Positions 43,876 through 53,049 are shown, numbered from the stretch's first letter. The stretch is DNA of 64,000 nucleotides from Bacillus carboniphilus (GCF_039522365.1 NZ_BAAADJ010000057.1:1-64000); one strand, 5' to 3'. Numbers and translations: made by a program. The notes: a model not told the origin generated them from the sequence alone.

Positions 43876-44394
43876 ATGGATGACAAAATATTTCGAGCCA
43901 TCACCCTGTTCTCTGGTCGTATTTCCATAGTTGATAAGCTAATGATTTTAATCTCAAACAGGGCGCGGTATGTTTATTTAATTATTTTACTTTGTTTATG
44001 GTTCAAAAATCGAGCTTCTAAACAGGCATCCAAGCAAGCTTTAGTGGCGGGTGTAATAGGTTATGTACTGAACATACTAATTAAGTGTTTCTATTTTAAA
44101 CCACGGCCATTTGTAAAAAAACGTGTTGGGATTTTAATTCCCTCTAAGAAAGATTCTACTTTTCCAAGTAAACATACCCTACTCTCATTTGCGGTATCCA
44201 CAACACTCTTTTTGTACAATCGAACAATTGGTTCGTTGATGATTGGATTGTCTACTCTAACTGGCTTTTCACGCATTTGGGTTGGCCACCATTACCCATC
44301 GGATATTATTTTTAGTGCCGTACTTGGTTCAATGACTGGCATATTTGTTCGTTATTACGATTATTTGCAAAAAAGAATGGCTTGGCTCAAATAA
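43876..44394 (+). CDS. PAP2-type phosphatase (possible undecaprenyl-diphosphatase)
   Basis: 172 residues, membrane enzyme of the type 2 phosphatidic acid phosphatase family. The three motifs are KCFYFKPRP (K-x6-RP), FPSKHTL (a PSxH variant with lysine for glycine) and SRIWVGHHYPSD (SR-x5-H-x3-D). The helices and active site face outward. BcrC-like enzymes recycle the cell-wall lipid carrier and can protect from bacitracin; which substrate is used here is unknown. Confidence 0.85.
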   Translation: MDDKIFRAITLFSGRISIVDKLMILISNRARYVYLIILLCLWFKNRASKQASKQALVAGVIGYVLNILIKCFYFKPRPFVKKRVGILIPSKKDSTFPSKHTLLSFAVSTTLFLYNRTIGSLMIGLSTLTGFSRIWVGHHYPSDIIFSAVLGSMTGIFVRYYDYLQKRMAWLK

Positions 44395-44464
44395 CAGAGG
44401 AAATGAGGTTTCATTTACTTAAGATTTTTAATCAAGCTAACTAATCTTTGTCCGAAAAAAACAG

Positions 44465-44923
44465 TTAAAGCTTTAACTTCATTCCCTCATGTGTTGCATG
44501 AAATCCCAGTCTTTCATAAAATCGTAAAGCATCTTCCCTTTTCTTATCGGTGGTAAGCTGAACCACATGGCAGCCACGTTCTTTTGCCCGATGGATTGCC
44601 CATTCAAACATTTGAGTTCCAACTCCTTTACCACGGACAGCAGAAGAAGTTCTTACACCTTCAATCGTGGCTCTCCACCCACCTTGATGGGTAATATATG
44701 GGGTAAACGTCATTTGAAATACTCCAACTACTTCATTATCCATACATGCTACCACTAATTCATTATTCGGATCAGATGATATCGCATGAAAGGCTTGATG
44801 GTAACTCTCGGGAAGTGGTTTTTCATAACGCTCTCTTTTCATACCTAGCGGATCATCAGCCAACATTCCTACTATTTTATCCAAGTCACCTTCTTGGGCA
44901 TTTCTAAATGTAAGTTTCGTCAT
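44465..44923 (-). CDS. GNAT acetyltransferase
   Basis: 152 residues. RNAQEGDLDKIVGMLADD opens it, ELVVACMDNEVVGVFQMTF, the acetyl-CoA loop SSAVRGKGVGTQMFEWAI (R-G-K-G-V-G), and ALRFYERLGFHATHEG. Complete. Substrate unknown. GGGGGAGG before the ATG. Confidence 0.9.
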   Translation of the reverse strand: MTKLTFRNAQEGDLDKIVGMLADDPLGMKRERYEKPLPESYHQAFHAISSDPNNELVVACMDNEVVGVFQMTFTPYITHQGGWRATIEGVRTSSAVRGKGVGTQMFEWAIHRAKERGCHVVQLTTDKKREDALRFYERLGFHATHEGMKLKL

Positions 44924-45031
44924 TTCGCACTGCCTCCCCCTTATTATTTTTATTGTAAGATAAGGAAGGTGATAAGAAAATGGCTAAATGTTTATGAATA
45001 TCAATAAGGAAATCTTATGGAATAATTCACA

Positions 45032-45868
45032 TTACCTCCAGGAAACCGACCATTCATGCAATTTAACACGATCCTCTTCTGTGATGCGGTCACCCAAATC
45101 TCTCGCATGCCGAATTCCAGCCCACTTATGAAAAAGTTCAATAGACTTTAGTTCTCCTGCTATCTCCGTATAGCCTTTTAGCCAACCCTTTTCAAACTCT
45201 TGGAGAGTTGGTTTCAACTCCTCAAATGGAGAGGTCTGTCTCAATTGTTCAAACTGTAGAATTGAATATGTTCGAGCAACATCTAAACGCGGGTCACCAA
45301 AACCAGCGTTTACCCAGTCTAATACCGCTGTAATTTTCCCTATTTCCATCATTACATTCAGAGGATGATAGTCTAGATGGAGCAATGTTTTCGTGTCCTC
45401 TTTTGTTAGGGTGTCTATTTTTTCAAACACATCCTTTTCCTCATCAGTAGCAGGTTTTAACCAGTTCCCCGGGATTTGTATTAGAGTGTCCGCCTTCCGT
45501 AAATTATGTATTTTGGCTTGCACTCTCCCGAACTCTTCACCTATTGAAAAAGCCTGTTCAGGATTGCTGATCAACTCCTCCAATACTGTCTGCCCGCTTA
45601 CCCAGTCTGACACCATCACAGCCAAATCATCTACTATTTTTACTGTACGGACAGCTGGTGCGGGAATCATTTGTGAAGCCGCAAAATCAATAATTTCTTT
45701 TTCCATTAAAAAGTCTTCATACCGATCAGCCGTAACGATTCGCAACGCTAGTTTTTTTCGGGTAGCTGTCTCCACCTTCCAAACCGAACTATCGAAACCA
45801 CCATTTACTTGTTCAAAAGAAACATTGGCATCCTCGATAACTCCTTTTATAATCCTTCTTATATCCAT
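45032..45868 (-). CDS. aminoglycoside phosphotransferase-family kinase
   Basis: 278 residues. APH fold: VNGGFDSSVWKVE as the loop region, KLALRIV lysine, VSDWVSGQ, and the catalytic loop LLHLDYHPLNVMME, where H-L-D replaces the usual H-G-D, and metal site VLDWVNAGFGDPRLDVA. Similar to fructosamine/choline-kinase-like proteins. It may phosphorylate a metabolite rather than a drug. AAGGGGAG before the ATG. Confidence 0.85.
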   Translation of the reverse strand: MDIRRIIKGVIEDANVSFEQVNGGFDSSVWKVETATRKKLALRIVTADRYEDFLMEKEIIDFAASQMIPAPAVRTVKIVDDLAVMVSDWVSGQTVLEELISNPEQAFSIGEEFGRVQAKIHNLRKADTLIQIPGNWLKPATDEEKDVFEKIDTLTKEDTKTLLHLDYHPLNVMMEIGKITAVLDWVNAGFGDPRLDVARTYSILQFEQLRQTSPFEELKPTLQEFEKGWLKGYTEIAGELKSIELFHKWAGIRHARDLGDRITEEDRVKLHEWSVSWR

Positions 45869-45897
45869 AAAATCTCCCCTTCATAAACACAAAAGAA

Positions 45898-45915
45898 GCA
45901 CGGAATTAACCGTGC
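45898..45915 (-). terminator. hairpin terminator
   Basis: GCACGG/CCGTGC around AATTAA, with a T-rich tail on the minus strand; between the VOC-type and APH-type genes. Confidence 0.65.
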
Positions 45916-46319
45916 ACCTCTTGTTTATTCGGCAAATTAATCTGCCATGATACCCCGAATTGATCAGCAATCCAGGCGAACTTTTGACTAAAACCATAGT
46001 CATCCAGTGGCATAAGAATTTCTCCATCATCTGATAGCTTTTCATATAAACGGTCCATTTCTTCTTCAGACTCACAGGTTAAAAAAATTGAAAAGGAAGG
46101 AGTAAATGTAAATTTATGTTTTACATAACTATCAATACACATAAATTCTTGTCCCTTAAGTGAAAAAGTTGCTTCCATAACGGTTCCTTCATCACCTGGA
46201 CCATTTGCACCGTACCTTGTGATACTCGTAATTTCGGAATCCTCAATTAAAGATGTGTAGTAATTCATTGCTTTCTCTGCATTCCCTTCAAACATCAAAA
46301 AGGGGGTCACTTTTTTCAT
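45906..46319 (-). CDS. VOC-fold protein, PhnB-like
   Basis: 137 residues, related to PhnB/3-demethylubiquinone methyltransferase-like VOC proteins: TPFLMFEGNAEKAMNYYTSL, ATFSLKGQEFMCID, PSFSIFLTCESEEEMDRLYEKL and the end FGVSWQINLP. Function unknown. GAGAGGAG before the ATG. Note that the terminator overlaps its last codons. Confidence 0.85.
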   Translation of the reverse strand: MKKVTPFLMFEGNAEKAMNYYTSLIEDSEITSITRYGANGPGDEGTVMEATFSLKGQEFMCIDSYVKHKFTFTPSFSIFLTCESEEEMDRLYEKLSDDGEILMPLDDYGFSQKFAWIADQFGVSWQINLPNKQEVHG

Positions 46320-46417
46320 AGGGTTGTGCTCCTCTCGTTCTCAAATGTCTTAATTATGTATTTCCATATCTCTTACTAAAGTTCCTTCTTACAGATCCTT
46401 TTCTTGTAGGAAAATAT

Positions 46418-46867
46418 TTAGTTCCCTACTTCCTGTTTAACTCTTTCAAGGAACTCCTGAACCACATCATTATTACTTTTCTTACTTGCCAGCTTCATCA
46501 TAGCACGTCCGACAAAGTTGACACCCTTATTAGTCCCTTCGTAAATAAACTTCGTACGATTCTCATCCATTTTTAATAATGAAAAAACAAGATGAACTTC
46601 AAATGCTTTACCTAACACGAATCTGATTTCTTTATGCTTTTTTTCATTTAAATCTTCATATGCTATGGTTTCTACGAAATAGGTTTCTAACCGTTTTCCT
46701 TCACGGTAGGTTTGCTTATGTTTAGCACCTACTTCGTTTTCCTGCTTTTCAACTAAAGTATGTTCTTCTACCTTTGGCATAATTCTTTTAATGTTCCGAT
46801 CTGAAAATAGGTCCCATACCTTTTCAATGCCTGCTTCAATTATAGTTTCTGCTTTCCAATGAATCAT
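46418..46867 (-). CDS. SRPBCC/polyketide cyclase-like protein
   Basis: 149 residues, beginning IHWKAETIIEAGIEKVWDLFSDRNIKRIMP, with the helix-grip fold typical of SRPBCC proteins (VETIAYEDLNEKKHKEIRFVL, FIYEGTNKGVNFVGRAMM). A ligand-binding pocket protein. Its ATG overlaps the stop of the MerR gene by 4 bases (ATGA), so they are translationally coupled. Confidence 0.82.
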   Translation of the reverse strand: MIHWKAETIIEAGIEKVWDLFSDRNIKRIMPKVEEHTLVEKQENEVGAKHKQTYREGKRLETYFVETIAYEDLNEKKHKEIRFVLGKAFEVHLVFSLLKMDENRTKFIYEGTNKGVNFVGRAMMKLASKKSNNDVVQEFLERVKQEVGN

Positions 46868-47211
46868 ATTTCTTTCTCCTCCTGTCCAGATGCAAGAAAC
46901 TCATCTATTTCTTCTACTTTTATTAGTAAGTCATCCATTTGCATCTGTATTTTCGTTTTCTTTTCTTTTAACAAGGTTTCAAGATTTGCAAACGACTCAT
47001 CATTCATTACGGCGATCATTTCTTGTACAGTCAGTCCGAACCGCCTCAATTTCACTAAAAGAATCGCCAAAAAATAGCTTCCATCATCATAGTACCGATA
47101 GTTGTTAGATGGGTCTATGATGGCTGGTTCAAGTAGTTTTATTTCTGCGTAATATCGTAGAGTTTCCTTGCTTAACCCCGTTATCTCCGCAAATTCACTA
47201 ATTTTGTACAT
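46864..47211 (-). CDS. MerR-family regulator
   Basis: 115 residues. MYKISEFAEITGLSKETLRYY is the helix-turn-helix, followed by the wing RYYDDGSYFLAILLVKLRRFGLTVQEM and a coiled coil DDLLIKVEEIDEFLAS. No effector domain, so it may sense through dimer contacts. It directly precedes and overlaps the SRPBCC gene, its probable target. Confidence 0.88.
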   Translation of the reverse strand: MYKISEFAEITGLSKETLRYYAEIKLLEPAIIDPSNNYRYYDDGSYFLAILLVKLRRFGLTVQEMIAVMNDESFANLETLLKEKKTKIQMQMDDLLIKVEEIDEFLASGQEEKEI

Positions 47212-47293
47212 TGTGTCCCTCCTCTTTCATCCTAAACTGTGGGGCGCACCACCGAGTCAACATTTATATAATAATTTTACCTGAAAGAAAAAA

Positions 47294-47320
47294 GCATTAC
47301 TGCAATTATTACAGTAATGC
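47294..47320 (-). terminator. hairpin terminator of the DUF4317 gene
   Basis: Perfect GCATTACTG/CAGTAATGC stem with a TTTTTTC tail on the minus strand. Confidence 0.85.
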
Positions 47321-47340
47321 CTAGTTCATGCATTTTCATA

Positions 47341-48504
47341 TTACGCCTCTGGAATCATCTTGAATCCTTCGATTTCAACATCTTCATCCACTTCAATCAT
47401 AATGCAACGCTTGCCCTGATAATTGACCTGTCTCACGTACTTTAAATCTTGAGGACTAATCGTAATTCTTGCAACTTTTGTATCTATCTTAATAGACTTC
47501 GAATTAAACTTCGGCATGATGTTATTAGCTTTCAGCTCATATTTTTCATCATCAATAACTTTTTGGAACGCCATTTCGACTTTGTCTGTACTAACATCTT
47601 CTACACCACTTACTTTTAACACACGTTCCACATCTTTGTAGTCGAGTTTTGGTGGATCTTCCTCTTCATTTTCATCCATAACACGATTGATTTCTTCATA
47701 CACATTGGCTAGTGTTGTCGTGTTAAGTTGATCGCCTACCACTTCACGCACAATTTCCTCAAACACGACTTTATCTTCCTGTGCCGTCATAATCGGTTCA
47801 GCATTTAAAACGTCCTCGATAAAATGGGGATCGAGTTGATTTGGCTTCCCTGCTGAGTATAAAACATGATTCACATCAGCTGAATTGTCTGTGAAGCTTG
47901 GGAACATAAAGCCCGCAATTGGAGCTGTCAGATTGATAATTGGATCCACCACAATATTGTACTTAAAAATCTTCTCCACATAATCAAACAATAACGACTT
48001 TTGTGGCTCCTCTGTTTTATTGATACTGCAAAGAATAAAAGAATGAGAGAACACCTCATCACGTGCATGTTCTTCTGTCTCTTCGTTCGTCTTCTTCGTC
48101 GGCTTTACATACTCCCCACGAATAAAGGTCACGACCACATCATGCTCATATTGAACATCATGGAACATTTTCTCGACTAATAGAAGCATTTGTTCTTCCC
48201 AGTCTTCCACTTCACTGGCTTGTAATCCAGTGTGTAAAACCAGTTGACTGTGGTTTTCTGCGGCTTCTTGCTGGAAACGCAGCTCGAATAACTTAGAATC
48301 CATTTGGCCAGTTAAGACCTTTTTAAAATTACTCATAAACAATTCTTGGTGCTCCCGTTCTAGCATCGGAAAAGGCTGAAGCTCTTGATGATAGATCTCG
48401 CTGCTTTCCTTCCGAACATACACATTAAAAATATCCTTTATTGTCATCTTGTCATTATCTAATTTGAACTGTCTACGAATAGCTGAAACATCTTTTTTAT
48501 TCAT
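47341..48504 (-). CDS. DUF4317 protein
   Basis: 387 residues: KKDVSAIRRQFKLDNDKM at the start, AAENHSQLVLHTGLQASEVEDW, VVVTFIRGEYVKP, SHSFILCSINKTEEPQKSL, GFMFPSFTDNSADVNHVLYS and the C-terminal segment ITISPQDLKYVRQV with GKRCIMIEVDEDVEIEGF. These match the DUF4317 proteins of Firmicutes. Function unknown. A hairpin with a T tail stands in its leader (48543-48564), a possible attenuator. Confidence 0.9.
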   Translation of the reverse strand: MNKKDVSAIRRQFKLDNDKMTIKDIFNVYVRKESSEIYHQELQPFPMLEREHQELFMSNFKKVLTGQMDSKLFELRFQQEAAENHSQLVLHTGLQASEVEDWEEQMLLLVEKMFHDVQYEHDVVVTFIRGEYVKPTKKTNEETEEHARDEVFSHSFILCSINKTEEPQKSLLFDYVEKIFKYNIVVDPIINLTAPIAGFMFPSFTDNSADVNHVLYSAGKPNQLDPHFIEDVLNAEPIMTAQEDKVVFEEIVREVVGDQLNTTTLANVYEEINRVMDENEEEDPPKLDYKDVERVLKVSGVEDVSTDKVEMAFQKVIDDEKYELKANNIMPKFNSKSIKIDTKVARITISPQDLKYVRQVNYQGKRCIMIEVDEDVEIEGFKMIPEA

Positions 48505-48542
48505 GCCATGTCCACTCCTAAGCTGTGTTTAGAAAAAGAAAA

Positions 48543-48564
48543 AGGAGTTGCCCCGGCAGCTCCT
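48543..48564 (-). terminator. terminator-like hairpin in the DUF4317 leader
   Basis: AGGAGCTGCC/GGCAACTCCT with a GG loop, followed on the minus strand by TTTTTCTTTTT. Either it ends upstream read-through or it acts as an attenuator, since it lies about 40 bases before the start codon. Confidence 0.55.
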
Positions 48565-48733
48565 CGCTTGCGTTTTTTAATAGTTTCATTATATAAGTGG
48601 GTTGTTTCCGTGTATTATTCTATCATTTTAATGGAGGCTATTTCTAATAAAAGTTTTGTTGGGATGGGGAAATCTTGCTTGGGTTGGTTGGGGAAGTTTC
48701 TTGGTATACTTTGGGAGATAGTATAAATTCATG

Positions 48734-49063
48734 TTTATGCCTTGGTTTTTGGAAATTTTTTTATGCTCTGGTTTTTGAGAAACTATTCTAAAATTCTGAC
48801 GTAAATTTTGTTTATGTCCTAGTTTTTGAGAATCTCCCTGAAAACTCGAACGTAAATTCTATTTATGTCCTAGTTTTTGGGAATCTCTTTAAAAACTCGA
48901 ACGTATTTCTTGTTTATGTCCTATTTTTTGTGAATCTTCCTGAAAACTCGAACGTAAATCTTGTTTATGTCCTAGTTTTTGAGAATCCCCTTGATAACTC
49001 GAACGTAAATCTTGTTTATGTCCTAGTTTTTAAGAATCTCCCTGAAAACTCGAACATAACTAA
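48734..49063. repeat. 51-bp minisatellite
   Basis: Units opening TTTATGTCCTAGTTTTTGAG and containing GAAAACTCGAACGTAAAT start at 48811, 48862, 48913, 48964 and 49015, exactly 51 bases apart, with two shorter, decayed units before (48734, 48770). One minus-strand frame stays open through a unit but is broken by stops in others, so coding is unlikely. It fills the gap between the VOC and DUF4317 genes. Confidence 0.8.
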
Positions 49064-49066
49064 CTA

Positions 49067-49423
49067 CTAACCCTCCAACTCTTCATAAAACGTAATGCGA
49101 TTATAAAAAGGATCTCTCACTGTAACTTCAATGGTATTCCATGGGGTCTTTTCAAGGTTTGGCCGTGCATAAGGATAATCTTTTTCCTTTAAAGCAGCAT
49201 GATACTCTTTCAGGTTTGATACCTTTATTCTAATTGCACCACCAGGACTACAGTCTCCGTGGTGTTCAGTTAGATGGATCAGGCAATCATTTAAAGAAAT
49301 TTGTCTATAAACTGGCATACCTTCTTCGAATTGATGACTCCAGTCCAATTTGAAACCTAAATAATGTATATAAAACCATTCTGCTTTTTCTATATCAAAA
49401 ATTCTAAAAATGGGAACAACCAT
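49067..49423 (-). CDS. VOC-fold protein (bleomycin-resistance-like)
   Basis: 118 residues from ATG 49423, which lies 9 bases after AAAGGAG. PIFRIFDIEKAEWFYIHYLGFKLDW, HLTEHHGDCSPGGAIRIKV and EVTVRDPFYNRITFYEE give the two-module VOC fold. Similar proteins sequester bleomycin or act as glyoxalase-like proteins. No assay can be inferred. Confidence 0.83.
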   Translation of the reverse strand: MVVPIFRIFDIEKAEWFYIHYLGFKLDWSHQFEEGMPVYRQISLNDCLIHLTEHHGDCSPGGAIRIKVSNLKEYHAALKEKDYPYARPNLEKTPWNTIEVTVRDPFYNRITFYEELEG

Positions 49424-49505
49424 ACTTGTAGACTCCTTTACTATTGTCATGAAACTTACCCAAAGAATCGGTCTAAATTCTCTTTACTACTTGGCTATCT
49501 CAGCA

Positions 49506-49877
49506 CTATTTAGTATGTAAATTAAACTCTTTTAACCCAAATTGATTAGGAGGATTAGAGTCTTCTTGTCCTGCATTTTTATCATAAATAACGGTAACTT
49601 TCATTCCAATATCAGCAACTTGAAATGTTTCCTCAGTTGGCATAAAGTATTTCCCGTTGTTTTTCTGCGCAATTTCAACTCTTTCTTTTTCCGAAAGATC
49701 TTCAATATCTTTGGATTCCATATCTGGAACCACCAAAATTTTAAACTGATCTTGGTTTTGTATTTTCTGTACGATAACTCCATAAAATTTCACAATTTCT
49801 TCTGATTTATATACGGCAGTCTGGCTACATGATGCTAATAAAAATAAAACTATCAAACTCACAATTAGTTTACGCAC
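49506..49877 (-). CDS. lipoprotein of unknown function
   Basis: About 123 residues. Signal peptide KLIVSLIVLFLLASC with lipobox LASC. The mature part contains FYGVIVQKIQNQDQFKILVVPDM and GMKVTVIYDKN. GGAGG stands just before alternative TTG (49880) and GTG (49877) starts; the GTG has the better spacing. It follows the 238-residue gene at 49910. Confidence 0.72.
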   Translation of the reverse strand: MRKLIVSLIVLFLLASCSQTAVYKSEEIVKFYGVIVQKIQNQDQFKILVVPDMESKDIEDLSEKERVEIAQKNNGKYFMPTEETFQVADIGMKVTVIYDKNAGQEDSNPPNQFGLKEFNLHTK

Positions 49878-49909
49878 CAAGGACACCTCCAGGTTAGGTA
49901 TGACAATTA

Positions 49910-50626
49910 TTATAACCTCCTAGAATCAAGTCTAGTATGTAAATCTACTTCGATGCATTCAAGCTCATTATTGCCTAAAAGAGCATCTATTACCTCTTTA
50001 CTACATCCTACTACAGAGAAGTCAAAATCATAATCCGTATAAACGCACCAACTTCTATCCTCGCCCCACCAATAACTTGGAGATCCAAAATCTATAAACT
50101 CCCCCATCTCGTACAACTTATATACATCTTCCAGTTCCCCATAATACAGATGCCCGTTGCCGTGATTTTCTTGATAGTTGTTGATTTTTAGCAAATGGTA
50201 TTGAAAATAACACGGCCCTTTGGTGAATGGGTTCATTACAGAAACGAATTCATGAAGAGTTTCTTTATCCATACTCCCCTCTTCACCAAGAATTAAGTAT
50301 CGAGGAGTTCCCCCCAATACATGTGAGATGTTAGAACTGGTAATTTCCTTTGTAAAGGGAATTTTATACTTTTCGGCTAACTCTTTTAATGTTAACCTCT
50401 CACCATATTGAAAATGAACGGATTCCCCGGGCTTACATTGACTCCATAACAGGGTTTCATCTTGAATATTTAAGTCACGATAAATGGGATGGATAATTTT
50501 ACAGAAGTGTTGAAATCTATGAGGTATTAAATTTGAAACATAGCAACCGTTCCAATTCTTAAAATCTATTGCTTCCGTTTCCTCTTGGATCCATTGAAAC
50601 TGTTTAAAATCTTGGAGTTTTTTCAT
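49910..50626 (-). CDS. hypothetical protein (intact copy of the pair)
   Basis: 238 residues: FQWIQEETEAIDFKNWNGCY, then NLIPHRFQHFCKIIHPIYRD, LKELAEKYKIPFTKE, GEEGSMDKETLHEFVSVM, GNGHLYYGELEDVYKLYEMGEF, FGSPSYWWGEDRSWCVYTDYDF, NNELECIEVDLHTRLD. Not a family I recognise; rich in aromatics and acidic residues and probably cytoplasmic. A frameshifted paralogue lies at 19738-20476. AGGAAT before the ATG. Confidence 0.8.
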   Translation of the reverse strand: MKKLQDFKQFQWIQEETEAIDFKNWNGCYVSNLIPHRFQHFCKIIHPIYRDLNIQDETLLWSQCKPGESVHFQYGERLTLKELAEKYKIPFTKEITSSNISHVLGGTPRYLILGEEGSMDKETLHEFVSVMNPFTKGPCYFQYHLLKINNYQENHGNGHLYYGELEDVYKLYEMGEFIDFGSPSYWWGEDRSWCVYTDYDFDFSVVGCSKEVIDALLGNNELECIEVDLHTRLDSRRL

Positions 50627-50709
50627 TCCTCGACCTCACTTTAACTTTCATTTCCATAAAATTAAGTTTCAAAAAAAGCGTTAACTCCTTAAAATCAACG
50701 CATCGTACA

Positions 50710-51171
50710 TTAAGACGGAAAATATTCCATCGGTTCCGTACAATGAACGTAACCATTTTTCTTATAATAGTTCACGGCCTCTTCACTTGGCCATACAATA
50801 ACAAACTCAAAATTATTCTCTTTAATCCAATGATTGATTGTAGAAAGTAGCTGACTTCCAATACCCGTATTTCTATGTTCTAGGACGGTATATACGTTGG
50901 TCATATAAGCAAATGGATAGGTTACTCTACCTGGACGTGGAACTTTTTGAATAAGCTCTATGTAAATGTGTGATGCTAGTTTTCCATCTTCCTCCGCAAC
51001 CCAAATGAACCATTGACCACTATCCAATGCTTTCTCCAAAAACAGTTGGCATTCCTTTTCAAACTCATCGTATGATTCATTTTTCTTATTTTCATCAAAT
51101 TCAATGGTAAAATCCCATCTCATTTTAATTAACTGCTTAATGTCTTGAGGTTCAGCCAATCTAATATTCAT
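50710..51171 (-). CDS. GNAT acetyltransferase
   Basis: 153 residues. IRLAEPQDIKQLIKMRWDF, WFIWVAEEDGKLASHIYIEL, the acetyl-CoA loop LEHRNTGIGSQLLSTI, VIVWPSEEAVNYYKKNGY. The R-N-T-G-I-G loop is intact. Substrate unknown. Confidence 0.9.
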   Translation of the reverse strand: MNIRLAEPQDIKQLIKMRWDFTIEFDENKKNESYDEFEKECQLFLEKALDSGQWFIWVAEEDGKLASHIYIELIQKVPRPGRVTYPFAYMTNVYTVLEHRNTGIGSQLLSTINHWIKENNFEFVIVWPSEEAVNYYKKNGYVHCTEPMEYFPS

Positions 51172-51185
51172 CGATAATTCCTTTC

Positions 51186-51767
51186 CTATTTAAATAAATA
51201 TTTATAGTAAGCCGGAAACTCTCTAAGAGTCGAATAAACATCCCTTAATTCAAAGATTTCTGCATGCGCGGAGTAAACTTCTTCGAATCCAAATTTTTTA
51301 AAAGCAAGTTTTGTCCGAGAAATATGAAAGAATTGTGTAATGACCATCACTGAGTCTAAGCCTAATTCCTGCATGATTGCTTTGGAATTTTCAGCGGTCA
51401 TATACGTGTTGTACCCATTGTTGTCTTCTATAATGTTTTCAGACGGAATACCCTTGTTAACTAGATATTCCTTCATTACTTTTTCTTCATCAAATCCCTC
51501 TACTCCAATACCGCCACTTACAATTATCGTTCTGAAATAACCTTCATCATATAGATCGACAGCCTTATCTAATCTAGCTTTTAATCGATTAGAGGGATGC
51601 CTGTCCAATTCTACCTTGTTCCCTAGGATAACTGCTGCATCAACAGTAGCCAATTCATCATTCACCCCGTCTATGATAATGAGTGCTGTTTGTAGGAAGA
51701 TCCAAGTAAATAGGAATACAAAAAGAATCTTAACCTTTTTTATAAGTGGTTTTTTCATCTTAGGCAC
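51186..51767 (-). CDS. YdcF/SanA-type membrane protein (DUF218)
   Basis: 193 residues: an N-terminal helix (ILFVFLFTWIFLQTALIII) and a DUF218 domain with DAAVILGNKVE, TIIVSGGIG, IIEDNNGYNTYMTAENSKAIM and VMVITQFFHISRTKLAF. DUF218 proteins occur near cell-envelope functions. The start is GTG, after AAGGAGGG. It is followed 15 bases later by the GNAT gene, possibly an operon. Confidence 0.88.
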   Translation of the reverse strand: MPKMKKPLIKKVKILFVFLFTWIFLQTALIIIDGVNDELATVDAAVILGNKVELDRHPSNRLKARLDKAVDLYDEGYFRTIIVSGGIGVEGFDEEKVMKEYLVNKGIPSENIIEDNNGYNTYMTAENSKAIMQELGLDSVMVITQFFHISRTKLAFKKFGFEEVYSAHAEIFELRDVYSTLREFPAYYKYLFK

Positions 51768-51839
51768 TGGATCCCTCCTTCAAAAGATTGATTGTAAAAT
51801 TAGTGGTGTGATTTCTCTATCTATTTCCATTAAAAATCA

Positions 51840-52562
51840 CTATTTCCCCACACTGTACGCTGTCTCACTAATAATCAGACTTAGCCTTAACCTACCTAGC
51901 CATTTTTCTGTTTCTGTTAAATCACGGGTTACACCATTTATTTCTTCATGATACTCTAAGCCATCAACCGCCATATAGGAGATATCACATTTCCCGACTC
52001 GATATGCACTCATCGCCCACTCAGCATCTGTCATCTTTTCCTTTGAGTACGCGTGTATTAGTTCTGCATTACTTCTTGAAAAAGAACAGGAACCAGCTGT
52101 AATATCAACGGTCTTCCCAAGCTCTAATGAACAAATTTTATTTGTGACTTTTTCGGTTTCTATCCATTCAGTTGGATGTGTTTTCATTGCTCGCGCTGTA
52201 CGTCCTATAATAAGATATTTGTGTTTTGGCATCTCCTCCACGACATCTCTTAACTCTCCTAAATGATTATTAGACCAAGTTAGCAACCTATCAAAATCCA
52301 TATAATGGAAAAACTGACTTTCTCCCGAGAGCCCAAACTGTAATACTTCTCTTCTTGCATGGGCCGCTCCCTTTTTAGGGATGACCTTTACTTTAAACCT
52401 ACTTTTCTTCATTTCTTTAATAAGTTCTAATGAGGATTCTTCACTAATTGTAATAAAAAGCTCTGAATAAACCTCTTCAAGCTCTTGCTTAACTTTTTTA
52501 AATAAATGTAGACTTTTACCCAATGGATCATGAGTAACCGTTATAAGAGCGACTTTTGACAA
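51840..52562 (-). CDS. glycosyltransferase-like (GT-A fold) protein
   Basis: 240 residues. Starts KVALITVTHDPLGKSLHLF; a DxD-like element is FFHYMDFDRLLTWSNNHLGEL, and DITAGSCSFSRSNAELIHAYSK, MTDAEWAMSAYRVGKC and YHEEINGV follow. It resembles nucleotide-sugar transferase folds. TTG start, GAGGTAATC before it. Nearby genes give no pathway. Confidence 0.62.
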   Translation of the reverse strand: MSKVALITVTHDPLGKSLHLFKKVKQELEEVYSELFITISEESSLELIKEMKKSRFKVKVIPKKGAAHARREVLQFGLSGESQFFHYMDFDRLLTWSNNHLGELRDVVEEMPKHKYLIIGRTARAMKTHPTEWIETEKVTNKICSLELGKTVDITAGSCSFSRSNAELIHAYSKEKMTDAEWAMSAYRVGKCDISYMAVDGLEYHEEINGVTRDLTETEKWLGRLRLSLIISETAYSVGK

Positions 52563-52566
52563 AAGA

Positions 52567-53049
52567 TTACCTCTCTCTCACATCTATATGCACTGCAAAC
52601 AATATTCCCATATACCTGTATTCAATCGTTATCACCTCAGGTATTTCGTTTCCAATTACCCGAATTCCATAGTGCTTTATGACTTCTCTGTCTTTTTGAT
52701 CATATAGGATTCGAAGTTTCTCAGTAGATAACTTTGGATGCACAGCCAATTCCTTTATAGGGTGATAAGTAATGTTGGGATCTTCATCCAAACCACTGCC
52801 AATGACTAAGTGATTAGATCTACTTACACCTAATTCATGTATAGGTGGTTCTTTCCCATTGACCAGTGCATTTTGCAAAAAGACATCTGAGGATCCTTTA
52901 TTAACGATTTCAATTACCTTTTTCCACTCATTATCAGCATAAGAACTAAAGCCTGATACCATTAGTGGTGGATGAGCTTTTATATATAAATATCTGCCTA
53001 CAAATATATTAAGAAAAATGATAACGAAAATGATAAGCCTTTTCCTCAA
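52567..53049 (-). CDS. exported protein of unknown function
   Basis: 160 residues. RKRLIIFVIIFLNIFVGRYL is a signal anchor, then an outside domain with NKGSSDVFLQNALVNGKEPP, RSNHLVIGSGLDEDPNIT and ITIEYRYMGILFAVHIDV. TTG start, GAAGGTG before it. Ends 5 bases before the next gene's start region. Confidence 0.68.
   Translation of the reverse strand: MRKRLIIFVIIFLNIFVGRYLYIKAHPPLMVSGFSSYADNEWKKVIEIVNKGSSDVFLQNALVNGKEPPIHELGVSRSNHLVIGSGLDEDPNITYHPIKELAVHPKLSTEKLRILYDQKDREVIKHYGIRVIGNEIPEVITIEYRYMGILFAVHIDVRER

Noticed and set aside
45393-45950. 185-residue plus-strand frame across the APH-like gene
   Set aside because: Antisense shadow of a well-supported gene.
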